Shown here in pieces: positions 33,178 through 41,868 of a stretch of DNA of 64,000 bases. The notes beneath the pieces were generated by a model that saw only the letters and a list, made by a program, of their open reading frames with translations, was not told the origin of the DNA and did not search any database. This stretch comes from JBGQOG01 sp052113705 (GTDB lineage Bacteria > Pseudomonadota > Alphaproteobacteria > Rhodobacterales > Rhodobacteraceae): assembly GCF_052113705.1 (NCBI RefSeq), contig NZ_JBGQOG010000004.1:186001-250000 (forward strand), written 5' to 3'. Each line of letters opens with the position of its first letter. Positions within the stretch are counted from its first letter, which is position 1. A program made the position numbers and the translations under genes.

Positions 33178-34941
33178 CTAATTGTCCTCGAAGGGATCCC
33201 ATTCGTCTTCGACCTCGGGCAGGGCTTCGGCCTGCGCGCTGGCCTGCAAGGCCTCGGCCGAGCGGATCTCGCTGAATTTCGCGCCCGGGAATGCGGCAAA
33301 GATCGCCTGAACGGCGGGGTTTTCCAAGGCGATGGCCTCGGCCGCGCGGCGTTCGGTGTCGCGCAATTCGGCCAGCGTTGCCGCCCCGCCACTGCTGACC
33401 ACCGAGACGCCCCAGCGCTGATTGGTCCATCCCTGCAGGCGTCCGGCCAAAGTCGCGGCCAGATCGCGCGGCGCATCTTCGGTCGGCTGGAACTCGATCC
33501 GCCCGGGCGCATAGCGCACCAGCCGCAGATGGTTCTCGACCTCCATCAGCAGTTTGACATCCCGCATCCGGCGGATCAGCTCGACCACATCCTCAAAGGT
33601 GACAAAGCGCGCGAGCGCCTCGGGCGCCAGCGCCATTGCCGTGGCGGCCCCGCCCTGCTGGCCCGCCGAAACCTGCTGCCGCGCCACGGCCTGCGTGCCG
33701 CCCTGCGCCATCATCCCCGTGCTGCCGCCCGACCCACCGGGCCCGCCCGCCGGCGTGCCATTGGCCGAGGGGCCGGGGCCCTGCTGGATGCGCTTCATCA
33801 GCGCCTCCGGGTCCGGCAGATCGGCGACATGGGTCAGCCGGATCAGCGCCATTTCGGCGGCCATCATCGCATTCGGTGCGGCGGCCACTTCCTCCAGCGC
33901 CTTCAGCAGCATCTGCCACATCCGCGTCAGCACCCGCATCGGCACGGCGGCGGACATCGCCTGCCCGCGCGCGCGCTCATCGGGGGGAATCGTCGGGTCT
34001 TCGGCGGCTTCCGGGGTGATCTTGATCACCGAAATCCAATGGGTGATCTCGGCCAGATCGCGCAGCACCGCCATCGGATCGGCGCCATCGGCATATTGGC
34101 CCGACAGCTCGGTCAGCGCCGCCGCCGCCTCGCCCTTCAGGATCATGTCAAAGAGGTCGAGCACCCGGCCCCGGTCGGCCAGCCCCAGCATGGCGCGCAC
34201 CTGATCGGCGCTGGTCTCGCCCGCGCCATGCGCAATCGCCTGATCCATCAGGCTCATCGCGTCGCGGACCGAGCCTTCGGCGGCGCGAGTGATCAGCGCA
34301 AAGGCATCCTCTGCCAGGCTGGCGTTTTCCAGCCCGGCGATGCGCGCCAGATGCGCCATCATCACCTCCGGCTCGATCCGTTTCAGGTCAAACCGCTGGC
34401 AGCGCGACAGCACGGTGACCGGCACCTTGCGGATCTCGGTGGTGGCAAAGATGAATTTCACATGCGCGGGCGGCTCTTCCAGCGTCTTCAACAAAGCGTT
34501 GAAGGCGGAGGTGGAGAGCATATGCACTTCGTCGATGATATAGACTTTGTAGCGGGCCGAGGCGGCGCGGTAATGCACGCTCTCGATGATCTCGCGGATG
34601 TCGCCCACCCCCGTGCGCGAGGCGGCGTCCATCTCCATCACATCGACATGGCGGCCTTCGGCAATCGCCTTGCAATTGTCGCAGACAAGGCAAGGCTCGG
34701 TGGTCGGCCCGCCATTGCCATCGGGGCCGGTGCAGTTCAGACCTTTGGCGATGATGCGGGCGGTGGTGGTTTTGCCTACCCCGCGCACCCCGGTCATCAC
34801 GAAAGCATGGGCGATCCGGTTGGCGGCAAAGGCGTTTTTCAGCGTCCGCACCATGGCTTCCTGTCCGATCAGATCGGCAAAGGTCGCGGGGCGGTATTTG
34901 CGGGCCAGAACCTGATAGCCGGTCTCGGTCGTCTCTGCCAT
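33178..34941 (-). CDS. dnaX: DNA polymerase III subunit gamma/tau
   Basis: A 587-residue clamp-loader ATPase. Walker A is GVRGVGKTT (residues 51-59); the zinc module uses Cys69, Cys83, Cys86 and Cys89; Walker B/DEAD-like IIDEVHMLS and sensor TVLSRCQRFDLKR follow. The C-terminal third (after about 370) has the Gly/Pro/Gln-rich linker and the tau-type domain that contacts polymerase alpha. I see no A-rich slippery site for the frameshift that makes gamma in E. coli, so only the tau form may be produced. Confidence 0.96.
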   Translation of the reverse strand: MAETTETGYQVLARKYRPATFADLIGQEAMVRTLKNAFAANRIAHAFVMTGVRGVGKTTTARIIAKGLNCTGPDGNGGPTTEPCLVCDNCKAIAEGRHVDVMEMDAASRTGVGDIREIIESVHYRAASARYKVYIIDEVHMLSTSAFNALLKTLEEPPAHVKFIFATTEIRKVPVTVLSRCQRFDLKRIEPEVMMAHLARIAGLENASLAEDAFALITRAAEGSVRDAMSLMDQAIAHGAGETSADQVRAMLGLADRGRVLDLFDMILKGEAAAALTELSGQYADGADPMAVLRDLAEITHWISVIKITPEAAEDPTIPPDERARGQAMSAAVPMRVLTRMWQMLLKALEEVAAAPNAMMAAEMALIRLTHVADLPDPEALMKRIQQGPGPSANGTPAGGPGGSGGSTGMMAQGGTQAVARQQVSAGQQGGAATAMALAPEALARFVTFEDVVELIRRMRDVKLLMEVENHLRLVRYAPGRIEFQPTEDAPRDLAATLAGRLQGWTNQRWGVSVVSSGGAATLAELRDTERRAAEAIALENPAVQAIFAAFPGAKFSEIRSAEALQASAQAEALPEVEDEWDPFEDN

Positions 34942-34985
34942 GGGGCGCTCCTCGGGGTCGGGCGCAGTCTAGTCGGGCGCGGGGG

Positions 34986-35018
34986 CAAGAACAACCCGCC
35001 CTGCCGCCGGGGCGGTCT
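34986..35018 (-). terminator. Possible terminator after the SRP RNA
   Basis: On the minus strand ACCGCCC, loop, GGGCGGGT followed by a T-rich stretch (TGTTCTT), between ffs and dnaX. The tail is imperfect. Confidence 0.5.
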
Positions 35019-35042
35019 CACATCAATGCGAAAGAGAGGGGA

Positions 35043-35143
35043 GGGTGAGAGGCTGGACAACGACCCAAGCGGGGCTCGTTACGGCTGCTTCCTTCCGGAC
35101 CTGACCGGGTTGGCGAGGCGCTCGCCCGCGCCAACCTCTCACC
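35043..35143 (-). ncRNA. ffs: Signal recognition particle RNA (4.5S type)
   Basis: About 100 bases reading on the minus strand. It contains the near-invariant domain IV core GGTCAGGTCCGGAAGGAAGC followed by AGCC, and its ends pair (GGTGAGAGG with CCTCTCACC). The short bacterial form without an Alu domain pairs with Ffh for co-translational targeting of membrane proteins. It sits just upstream of dnaX on the same strand, a frequent neighbour in proteobacteria. Confidence 0.97.
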
Positions 35144-35147
35144 GGGG

Positions 35148-35176
35148 GATATAGGCGGGGAAATCCGGGATTGCAA
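35148..35176 (-). promoter_or_regulatory. Promoter of the SRP RNA gene
   Basis: On the minus strand TTGCAA (35171-35176) and TATATC (35148-35153) are 17 bases apart, and the predicted start falls at the paired 5' end of the RNA. This is a strong sigma70-type match. Confidence 0.75.
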
Positions 35177-35203
35177 GAATGCTCTTGGGCTTTGCCTGAT
35201 TGA

Positions 35204-35260
35204 AAATATCCCCGCCGGAGGCTCCCCTGATGGTCACGGGTGCCTCCGGCGGGGATATTT
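35204..35260. repeat. Palindromic intergenic repeat family B, copy 1
   Basis: A perfect 19-base inverted repeat: 35204-35222 is the reverse complement of GCCTCCGGCGGGGATATTT at 35242-35260, with a 19-base loop. The right arm continues GGAACGAAGCAA, as in the copy at 50549. Confidence 0.85.
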
Positions 35261-35304
35261 GGAACGAAGCAATGGGGTGGTGTCGGTTCCTGGACGGGCG
35301 GGGG

Positions 35305-36069
35305 TCAGCCCTGCGGGCGCTCGGCCCAGCCCGCGAAGATGCGTTCGAGGGCGACGACGGCGTAGTAGAGCAGGATGCCGAGGGCGGCGAGGGCGATGAG
35401 GACGGCGAACATCAGGGGGTAGTCGCCGTTGGTCTCGCCGGATTTGAACAAGGCGCCAAGGCCGCGGCCATGCGGGCTGACGATTTCCACGAGGTTGGTG
35501 CCGATGAAGGCCAAGGTGACCGCGACTTTCAGCGCGCCAAAGAACTCGGGCAGGGTTTTCGGCAGTGCGATCTTGCGAAAAATGGTGAAGCGGCTGGCGC
35601 CGAGCGCGCGCAGGATATCGCGGTATTCCGGTTCCAGCGTCGAGAGGCCGATCCCGACCGAGACCGCGATCGGGAAGAAGGAAATCATGAAGGCCATCAG
35701 CACGGTGTTGAAATCATGCTGGCCGATGAAGATCAGCGAAATCACCGGCACCAATGTTGCCTTGGGCACCGCGTTGAAGCCGACGAGCAGCGGGTAGAGG
35801 GCTTCGCGGGCGAGGCGGGAAAAGCCCATCACCATGCCAAGGCCGGTGCCGAAGAGCACTGCGAGGCCGAGGCCGAGGACGGTGCGCCAGAGGGTCTGCC
35901 AGCCCATCACCAGAAACAGCTCGCGGTATTTCCAGAAGGCGGGCGGCAGGTCCGAGGGGGAGGCCATTTTGTAATTCGGCCAGCCGTTTGCCCATACGAG
36001 AAGTTCCCACAGGCAGAGGAAGGCGATGATCGCGCCGAGGGGGACGGCGATTTTGCGCAGGGTCTCCAT
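35305..36069 (-). CDS. ABC transporter permease (SsuC/ThiX-like)
   Basis: A 254-residue inner-membrane permease of the BPD_transp_1 type with about six helices. The EAA loop that contacts the ATPase is seen as DILRALGASRFTIFRKIALPKTLP (about residues 148-171). It is the last gene of an importer operon (binding protein, ATPase, permease) and overlaps the ATPase gene by 1 base. Related systems import sulfonates, nitrate or thiamine pyrimidine precursors; the neighbouring NMT1-type binding protein favours a pyrimidine-like substrate. Confidence 0.92.
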   Translation of the reverse strand: METLRKIAVPLGAIIAFLCLWELLVWANGWPNYKMASPSDLPPAFWKYRELFLVMGWQTLWRTVLGLGLAVLFGTGLGMVMGFSRLAREALYPLLVGFNAVPKATLVPVISLIFIGQHDFNTVLMAFMISFFPIAVSVGIGLSTLEPEYRDILRALGASRFTIFRKIALPKTLPEFFGALKVAVTLAFIGTNLVEIVSPHGRGLGALFKSGETNGDYPLMFAVLIALAALGILLYYAVVALERIFAGWAERPQG

Positions 36070-36851
36070 CAGTGACCGTCCCTTCCTTGCGCGATGCGGA
36101 TCTGGTCGCGCAGCACATGCAGCATCTCGGTCGCCTCAGGCGTGTAGAGGATGTCGATCTTACGGTCGGCGGGCAGGGTGACATCCAGCACATATTGCGT
36201 TTTCGCCGGGCGGCCGGAGAGCACGATGACCTGATCGCCCAGAAACACGCTTTCGCGCAGGTCATGGGTGATCAGCACGCAGGTGAAGGGCTCGGCGGCG
36301 CGCAGGTCGCGCATGGTTTGCCACAGATCCTCGCGGGTGAAATTGTCCAGCGCGCCAAAGGGTTCGTCCATGATCAGCACGTCGGGTTTGTGCACGATGG
36401 CACGGCAGAGGCTGGCGCGTTGCCGCATGCCGCCGGACAGCTCGGAGGGGCGTTTGCCCTCAAAGCCCTTCAGGCCGACCATTTCCAGCAGATGCGTGGC
36501 GCGGGCCTCGCGGTCAGATTTCGCCATGCCGGGGGCGACGATTTCCAGGGGCAGCATGACATTTTCAAGAATGCTCCGCCACTCGAGCAGCACCGGGTTC
36601 TGAAACGCCATGCCCACCGTCTTGCGCGGGCTGGTCACCTTTTGCCCGTGCAGCCAGACCTCGCCCTGATCGGGTTTCATCAACCCGGCCACCAGCCGCG
36701 TCAGCGTGGATTTGCCGCAACCCGAAGGGCCGACCACCGCGCAAAAGGCCCCTTCGGGCACCGAGACATCGAGGCCGTTCAGCACCGGCAGCGGGCCTGC
36801 CTTGGTCTGATAGGCATGGCTCACGCCCTTGATTTCAATCAAATTCTGCAT
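36069..36851 (-). CDS. ABC transporter ATP-binding protein (SsuB/ThiZ-like)
   Basis: A 260-residue ATPase. Walker A GPSGCGKST (about residues 41-49), signature LSGGMRQRASLCRA (about 137), Walker B VLIMDEPFGALD (about 160) and the switch histidine in LITHDLRES are all present. It powers import through the permease that follows. It comes 57 bases after the binding-protein gene, and a strong palindrome lies in that gap. Confidence 0.94.
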   Translation of the reverse strand: MQNLIEIKGVSHAYQTKAGPLPVLNGLDVSVPEGAFCAVVGPSGCGKSTLTRLVAGLMKPDQGEVWLHGQKVTSPRKTVGMAFQNPVLLEWRSILENVMLPLEIVAPGMAKSDREARATHLLEMVGLKGFEGKRPSELSGGMRQRASLCRAIVHKPDVLIMDEPFGALDNFTREDLWQTMRDLRAAEPFTCVLITHDLRESVFLGDQVIVLSGRPAKTQYVLDVTLPADRKIDILYTPEATEMLHVLRDQIRIAQGRDGH

Positions 36852-36876
36852 GGAAATTCCTGCCGGCCCAAGGGGA

Positions 36877-36900
36877 GGGGCGCCCGCGCGCGGGCACCCC
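36877..36900 (-). other. GC-rich palindrome between importer genes
   Basis: On the minus strand GGGGTGCCCGCG pairs with CGCGGGCGCCCC, starting 8 bases after the binding-protein stop codon. It has no T-run. It may block 3' decay or partially stop transcription so that the binding protein is made in excess. Confidence 0.6.
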
Positions 36901-36908
36901 GAAGGGGG

Positions 36909-37940
36909 TTATTGCAGCATCAGGCTGCCGTCGGTGGGCAGGTAGCTCGGGTCGAAATAAAGCGCCGCATCGGCCGGGTTGGTGAAGGTGTAGACCGATT
37001 TCGTCTGCTCGATCGCCTTCTCCATCCGGGCCGGATCAACGCCGCCGATCCCGTGTTCCTTGACGTAATCGGTCAGCACATCATCGGCGGTCGCCATCGT
37101 CAGGCGCTCGGTTTCCAGCGCGGGATCTGCGGCGGGGTTGCGCGCGATCAGCGCGTCCACGGCCGCCGCGGGATCGGCAATGCTGTCTTTCCAGCCCTTG
37201 GCAACCGCCCGGATAAAGCCGGTGACCGCTGCCGGATTGGCCTTGGCGAAATCGGTGTTCACGATCACCGCATTGCCATAAAGCGCCACGCCATGATCGG
37301 CCATCAGGATCGTCGAGATGTCATCCATCGGCACGCCCAGACGCTTCAGATTCAGCGTCGAGGTGAAGGAGAAACCGGTGATCGAGGCCACTTTCCCCTC
37401 GGCCAGCATCGGTTCGCGCACCGGGAAACCCACCGGCTCGACCGTGATCGTGCTCATGTCGATGCCGTTTTCAGCGGCAAAGATCGGGAATTGCGCCCAG
37501 GCGCCATCGGGCGGCGGCGCGCCGAGCACCTTGCCCGGCAGGTCGGCGGGCGTGGTGACGCCGAGCGATTTGCGGCCGATGACCGCGAAGGGCGGCTTGT
37601 CATAGACCATCATCACCGCCGTCACCGGCGCGCCGGGGTTCTGGTCGAGAAAGCGCATCAGGCTGTTGATATCGGCAAAGCCGACCGGAAACGCCCCCGT
37701 CGCCACTTTCGGAATCGCATCGAGCGAGCCTGCGCCTTCGGAAATCTCAACTTTCAGATCCTCGGCGGCGAAATAGCCCTTGTCCAGCGCCACGAAATAG
37801 GGCGCGGCGGGGCCTTCGAATTTCCAGTCTAGGGCGAAGGGCATGGCGGTTTCGGCCTGCGCGGCCAGCGGCAGCACAAAGCTGGCGGCGGTCAGGCCAA
37901 CAGTCAGAACGGCGGCAATCTTGCGGTGGAACACGGTCAC
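36909..37940 (-). CDS. ABC transporter substrate-binding protein (NMT1/THI5-like)
   Basis: A 343-residue periplasmic protein with a signal peptide (about residues 1-29, ending LAAQA). It has the NMT1/ThiY-type fold: FALDWKFEGPAAPYFVALDKGYFAAEDL near the N-terminus, FADINSLMRF and KVLGAPPPDGAW. The WxxxGxxAPYFVALxKGYF start is common in binding proteins for pyrimidine or riboflavin-type ligands. I see no TPP riboswitch in the 150 bases before it, so thiamine linkage is unproven. It leads the operon. Confidence 0.88.
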   Translation of the reverse strand: MTVFHRKIAAVLTVGLTAASFVLPLAAQAETAMPFALDWKFEGPAAPYFVALDKGYFAAEDLKVEISEGAGSLDAIPKVATGAFPVGFADINSLMRFLDQNPGAPVTAVMMVYDKPPFAVIGRKSLGVTTPADLPGKVLGAPPPDGAWAQFPIFAAENGIDMSTITVEPVGFPVREPMLAEGKVASITGFSFTSTLNLKRLGVPMDDISTILMADHGVALYGNAVIVNTDFAKANPAAVTGFIRAVAKGWKDSIADPAAAVDALIARNPAADPALETERLTMATADDVLTDYVKEHGIGGVDPARMEKAIEQTKSVYTFTNPADAALYFDPSYLPTDGSLMLQ

Positions 37941-38094
37941 TCTCCCATGATGATGCCTGCATTCTGGCGCGCCATCCGGAGGGCGGCGAGGGATGCGGCA
38001 GAGCGACCTTGGGGAACTGCGGAGTTTCGGTCAAAAAATGGGCATTTGCCGCGCGGCTGTGCAAAATTTCCGCGCATGCGGAAGCCATGGTTGC

Positions 38095-40011
38095 TCAGAG
38101 CTGGATTCGGTAGCGCTGAAAGCCGGTTGGGGCCAGATCCAGCGGTGTGATCTCAATGCCGCTGACCTGCGGCAAATAGCCAACTGCCTCGGGCGAGGTT
38201 TCATAGAGCACGCTGGTGCCCGGCTCGCGGGCAAAGCGCCAGGTGTCCGGGGTGACGGGGTCGAGGGTGCCGACGTCGCTCAGATATTGGGTGACCAGAT
38301 CGCGGTTGGCATGGCGGCTGGTGTAGATGACATTCTCGGCGGCGGCCCCCGGAAACCGGCCCACGCCGGACACCCGGTAGCTGTTGGAGGCAAGGATAAA
38401 GCGATCCCCGGGGGTGACCAGGCGGCCGTTGCAGCGCAGATCGGTGATCCGGCGCGCGTCCGGGGCGACCAGCTGCCCGGCGGGGGTGAAGCGGGCCGGT
38501 TGCGTCAGGTCGATCGCATAGGTCAGCCCGTCGATCACATCGAAATTGTAGCAGGGAAAATCGGGGTCGATCAGCAGCGCATCCTGGGCACCAGGGGTGA
38601 TGCGGTGAAAGACACCGGCGGCGCGCTCCAGCCAGCCCGCGATTTCGGCCCCGGTCAGGCAGAGAGCACGGATCGTGTTGGGGAAAAGATAGAGGTCGGC
38701 GATGTTGCGCAGGGCGACATTCCCGGCGGGAATATGGGTGTAATGCTCGGGCCCGCCGCGCCCGCCGCATTTGAACGGGGCGACGGCGGCCAAGATCGGC
38801 AGCGCGGCATGGTCGGTATCGGCCAGCGCCACCTGCAGATGGCGGCGCTGTGCTTCGGCGATCAGATGCAGGGCGGGATCATTGGCGGCCAGCGCAAAAT
38901 AGCTTGAGAGCGGCCGGGTGATCCGCCCCACCGGACGGCGGATATAGGTGAGCGTGCGGCCATGCGCCTCGGCGACGCTGGCCATCACGGCGGCGACGGG
39001 TTCGGTCAGCGGCTGCGCGGTGCCGTTCTCATCGCGGCGCGACACGGCGCGCGCTTCGACCCGGCTGTGGCCCACCTGCCACCGACCCTCCGCGTCCCGC
39101 GCGAGCGCCAGATCGATCACCCCCAGATGCGAGCCCCAAAAGCCCGGCATCACCGAGGGCGTGCCAAAGATCAGCCCGGTGGCATGCGCCACACCGGGGC
39201 CACCGGCGCCGGGGGTGGCGTCATCGGGGGTCGGGAAGGCGTGGTGGCAATGGCCCAGCACCAGCGCGTCGATGCCGGGCACCCGGGCCAGCGGCAGGGC
39301 GGCGTTTTCCTGCCCCGGGATATGCTCGGCCTGCCCGATCCCGGTATGGGCGAGCACCACCACCACATCCGCGCCGCGCCGCCGCAGTTCGGGCACCCAG
39401 ATTTGTGCGGTCTCGGTGATGTCGCGGATCTCGACCCGGCCCGCCAGCTGATCATGGTCCCATTGCACGGTTTGCGGCGGCAAGAGGCCCAGCACGCCGA
39501 TGGTCAGCGTCTCGGGCTGGCCCGCAGCGGTGGTGACATGGCGTTTCAAAAGCGCATAGGGCGGCAGAAAGGCCGTGTCTTCCAGCGGCGTTTCGCCCTG
39601 CTTCAGCACCAGATTGGCCGAGACGGCGGGGAAGGCCGCGCGTGCCAGCGTCTGCGACAGAAAGGTCAGGCCATAGTTGAAATCATGGTTGCCGGGGGTG
39701 ACCGCGTCATAGCCGAGCAGGTTCATCGCGGTGATCATCGGATGCGCGGCACCTTCCGGCGCTTCGCCCGCCAGCGCGTAGAAATCGCCCATCGGATTGC
39801 CTTGCAGGAAATCCCCGTTGTCAAACAGCACTGTATTGGCGGCCTCGGCCCGGGCCGCCTCGATCAGCGCGGCGGTGCGGGCCAGCCCGGCGGTCGCCAG
39901 AGGGCGTTCCAGATAATAATCATGCGGCAGCACATGGGCATGCAGATCTGTCGTCGCCAGAATGCGAAGGTGAATCTGACCCTCGCCAAGGCGGGATGCG
40001 AATGGCTCCAT
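38095..40011 (-). CDS. cpdB: 2',3'-cyclic-nucleotide 2'-phosphodiesterase/3'-nucleotidase-like protein
   Basis: A 638-residue metallophosphoesterase with a 5'-nucleotidase C-terminal domain. Metal motifs TTDLHAH (Asp22, His24), FDNGDFLQGNPMGD (about residue 64), TPGNHDFNYG (about 107), LAHTG and LGHCHHAF are intact; the C-terminal substrate domain spans about 370-560. Family members are periplasmic and degrade nucleotides for phosphate scavenging, but here no signal peptide is visible before residue 14. Either the true start is upstream or the protein is cytoplasmic. Confidence 0.9.
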   Translation of the reverse strand: MEPFASRLGEGQIHLRILATTDLHAHVLPHDYYLERPLATAGLARTAALIEAARAEAANTVLFDNGDFLQGNPMGDFYALAGEAPEGAAHPMITAMNLLGYDAVTPGNHDFNYGLTFLSQTLARAAFPAVSANLVLKQGETPLEDTAFLPPYALLKRHVTTAAGQPETLTIGVLGLLPPQTVQWDHDQLAGRVEIRDITETAQIWVPELRRRGADVVVVLAHTGIGQAEHIPGQENAALPLARVPGIDALVLGHCHHAFPTPDDATPGAGGPGVAHATGLIFGTPSVMPGFWGSHLGVIDLALARDAEGRWQVGHSRVEARAVSRRDENGTAQPLTEPVAAVMASVAEAHGRTLTYIRRPVGRITRPLSSYFALAANDPALHLIAEAQRRHLQVALADTDHAALPILAAVAPFKCGGRGGPEHYTHIPAGNVALRNIADLYLFPNTIRALCLTGAEIAGWLERAAGVFHRITPGAQDALLIDPDFPCYNFDVIDGLTYAIDLTQPARFTPAGQLVAPDARRITDLRCNGRLVTPGDRFILASNSYRVSGVGRFPGAAAENVIYTSRHANRDLVTQYLSDVGTLDPVTPDTWRFAREPGTSVLYETSPEAVGYLPQVSGIEITPLDLAPTGFQRYRIQL

Positions 40012-40316
40012 CGGTTCTGTCTGCCTGTCCGTCTGTTCCGGTCGTGGCGCCGGATTTTCTGCTGCTCGGGCCAGCCTAGCCCTGCGCCGCCCCTATCGCC
40101 ATACGCAAATCGTTCCGGGGCGCGAAAATGCAGCCCGCAGTTGCATTTCTGTTAGCGCCTGAAATCGGCGGGCCCATCGGGCAGCGGGCTTGGCGGGGCG
40201 GGAGAGGGCGCGCGACGGATGGCGGGGGGCTGGCGGCGGGCGGCGCGGGCTGGCAAGATCGCCGAAACGCCGGGATGCCGCGGCCCTGTCACCGGCAGAA
40301 ACATGAGGGAATGCAG
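40012..40316. other. Divergent intergenic region with inverted repeat
   Basis: About 305 bases between the cpdB and nudC starts. No gene was recognised. AAATGCA (40126-40132) and TGCATTT (40142-40148) form an inverted repeat with a 9-base spacer that could be an operator for either gene. Confidence 0.4.
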
Positions 40317-41336
40317 ATGGATGACTTTCACCCCAATGTCGCGGCACCGGCCTTTACCGGGGGTCTGCTCGCGCGGCAGGCCGAGCGGCGGGGGCAGGCG
40401 GGTGCGATCCTTGGCGATCCGCGCGCAAGGGTGCTGCCGCTCTGGCGCGGACGCGTGTTGATGGCGCAGGAGAACGCGGCGGGCGCGCCGCTCTCCGGGG
40501 GCGGGGATGCGCCTGCGGCCGGGGGCCGGATCATGCTGGCCGGGGTGGCGCCGGGCCATGCGGTGTTGGCCGAAGCGCGGGAGGCGCCGGTGTTTCTGGG
40601 CGCCGATGCCATGGGCGCGCCCTGGTTCGCGCAGGATATTTCGGACTGGACACCCGAGGGCGCCTTGCCCGACATGACCGCCTTTTTTGATCCGACGGCG
40701 GTGCAGCATCCGGCGCTGCCGCCGCACTGGGCCTTTGGCGAATTGCGCGGCGCCATGCTGGCGCTCAGCCCGCTGGAGGCCGAGATCGCCGCCACCGCCC
40801 GCGCGATTTTGCATTGGCACGAAAGCCACCGTTTTTGTGCCCGCTGCGGCCAGCCCTCGGCGCCGGTCGAGGGCGGCTGGCAACGCCGCTGCCCGGCCTG
40901 CAACGCCGGGCATTTCCCGCGCACGGACCCGGTGGTCATCATGCTGGTGACACAGGGAAATGCCGCCCTTTTGGGTCGCTCGCCCGCCTGGCCGGAGGGG
41001 ATGTATTCCTGTCTGGCGGGGTTCATGGAGCCGGGCGAAACGATGGAGGCCGCCGTGGCGCGCGAAGTGATGGAGGAAACCGGCGTCCAAGTCGGGGCGG
41101 TGCGCTATGTCACCAGCCAGCCCTGGCCGTTTCCCGCCTCGCTGATGCTGGGCTGCCGCGCCGAGGCGCTGGACCGCGCGCTCACGCTGGATCCGGTCGA
41201 GATCGAGGATGCGCTCTGGGTGAGCCGCGAAGAACTGACAGAGGTCTTTGCCGGCACCCATCCGCGCATCCGTCCGCCCCGAAAAGGCGCAATTGCAGAA
41301 TATCTGATGCGCCAATGGCTTGCCGACCGCCTGTAA
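40317..41336 (+). CDS. nudC: NAD+ diphosphatase / NADH pyrophosphatase
   Basis: A 339-residue Nudix hydrolase that cleaves NAD(H), and in related bacteria removes NAD caps from RNA. The N-terminal domain is followed by a zinc ribbon (CARCGQ and CPACN, about residues 178-200) and the Nudix box GFMEPGETMEAAVAREVMEETG (given in part; all catalytic Glu present). The SQPWPFPASLM motif marks the NudC subgroup. Two ATGs lie 6 bases apart; 40317 has the better spacing from GAGGGA. Confidence 0.95.
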   Translation: MDDFHPNVAAPAFTGGLLARQAERRGQAGAILGDPRARVLPLWRGRVLMAQENAAGAPLSGGGDAPAAGGRIMLAGVAPGHAVLAEAREAPVFLGADAMGAPWFAQDISDWTPEGALPDMTAFFDPTAVQHPALPPHWAFGELRGAMLALSPLEAEIAATARAILHWHESHRFCARCGQPSAPVEGGWQRRCPACNAGHFPRTDPVVIMLVTQGNAALLGRSPAWPEGMYSCLAGFMEPGETMEAAVAREVMEETGVQVGAVRYVTSQPWPFPASLMLGCRAEALDRALTLDPVEIEDALWVSREELTEVFAGTHPRIRPPRKGAIAEYLMRQWLADRL

Positions 41337-41381
41337 TCGGGTAGAAGCCGAAGACGCGTGGGTTTGTGCAAGGGGTGAGCG

Positions 41382-41855
41382 ATGAAATTTTCCAGCCGGG
41401 AAGATCTGGAGGCAGAGGCCCCCTTCATCTTTGATCAGCTGTCCGATTTCAGCGGCTTTGAGCATATGGCCCGGCGGCGTGGCGTGCAGAGCAAACGTCT
41501 GGATGCATTGCAAAGCACCGGGCCGGGGATGTCCTGGGATATCGGCTTTCGCTTTCGCGGCAAGGCGCGGACGCTCATTCTGGATCTGACCCGTTTTGAA
41601 CGGCCCGAATGCATCGGGTTCAACGGGGAATCGGGCAGTTTCAATCTGGTCGCTTTGGTGACGGTGGTGGCGCTGTCGCCCAAACGCTGCCGAATCATCG
41701 TGGAGCTGGAGTTGCGCCCGCGCAGCCTGGGCGCGCGGCTGATGCTGCAATCGGCACGGCTGGGCAAGGCCGCGCTGACGCGCAAATTTGCCGAACGCGT
41801 GCAGCTTTTGGCGCAAGAGCTGGAGGCCCGCGCGCAAAAGGCGCGCTCGGCCTGA
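41382..41855 (+). CDS. SRPBCC family protein
   Basis: A 157-residue START/Bet v1-like (SRPBCC) protein: MKFSSREDLEAEAPFIFDQLSDFSGFE at the start, beta-strands such as ARTLILDLTRFE and NLVALVTVVALSP, and a long C-terminal helix. The fold binds hydrophobic ligands; no function is established for this group. It follows nudC by 45 bases and is convergent with pheA. Confidence 0.82.
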   Translation: MKFSSREDLEAEAPFIFDQLSDFSGFEHMARRRGVQSKRLDALQSTGPGMSWDIGFRFRGKARTLILDLTRFERPECIGFNGESGSFNLVALVTVVALSPKRCRIIVELELRPRSLGARLMLQSARLGKAALTRKFAERVQLLAQELEARAQKARSA

Positions 41856-41868
41856 AGGTCTTGCGGCC

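Noticed and set aside
33178..34941. Programmed frameshift in dnaX
   Set aside because: I looked for an A-rich slippery heptamer with a following stem, as in E. coli, and found none in the region.
35043..35143. tRNA or attachment site near the SRP RNA
   Set aside because: The paired ends and the GGTCAGGTCCGGAAGG core are specific to SRP RNA; no tRNA arms or direct repeats flank it.
32575..35154. 859-residue plus-strand open frame
   Set aside because: It lies opposite recR, ybaB, dnaX and the SRP RNA, all of which are certain. High GC leaves long antisense frames open.
36072..37832. 586-residue plus-strand open frame opposite the NMT1-type importer
   Set aside because: The minus-strand genes show complete ABC motifs and a signal peptide, so this frame is a shadow.
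38000..38094. TPP riboswitch upstream of the NMT1-like binding-protein gene
   Set aside because: The conserved THI-box core CTGAGA with a downstream partner motif is not present in the leader.
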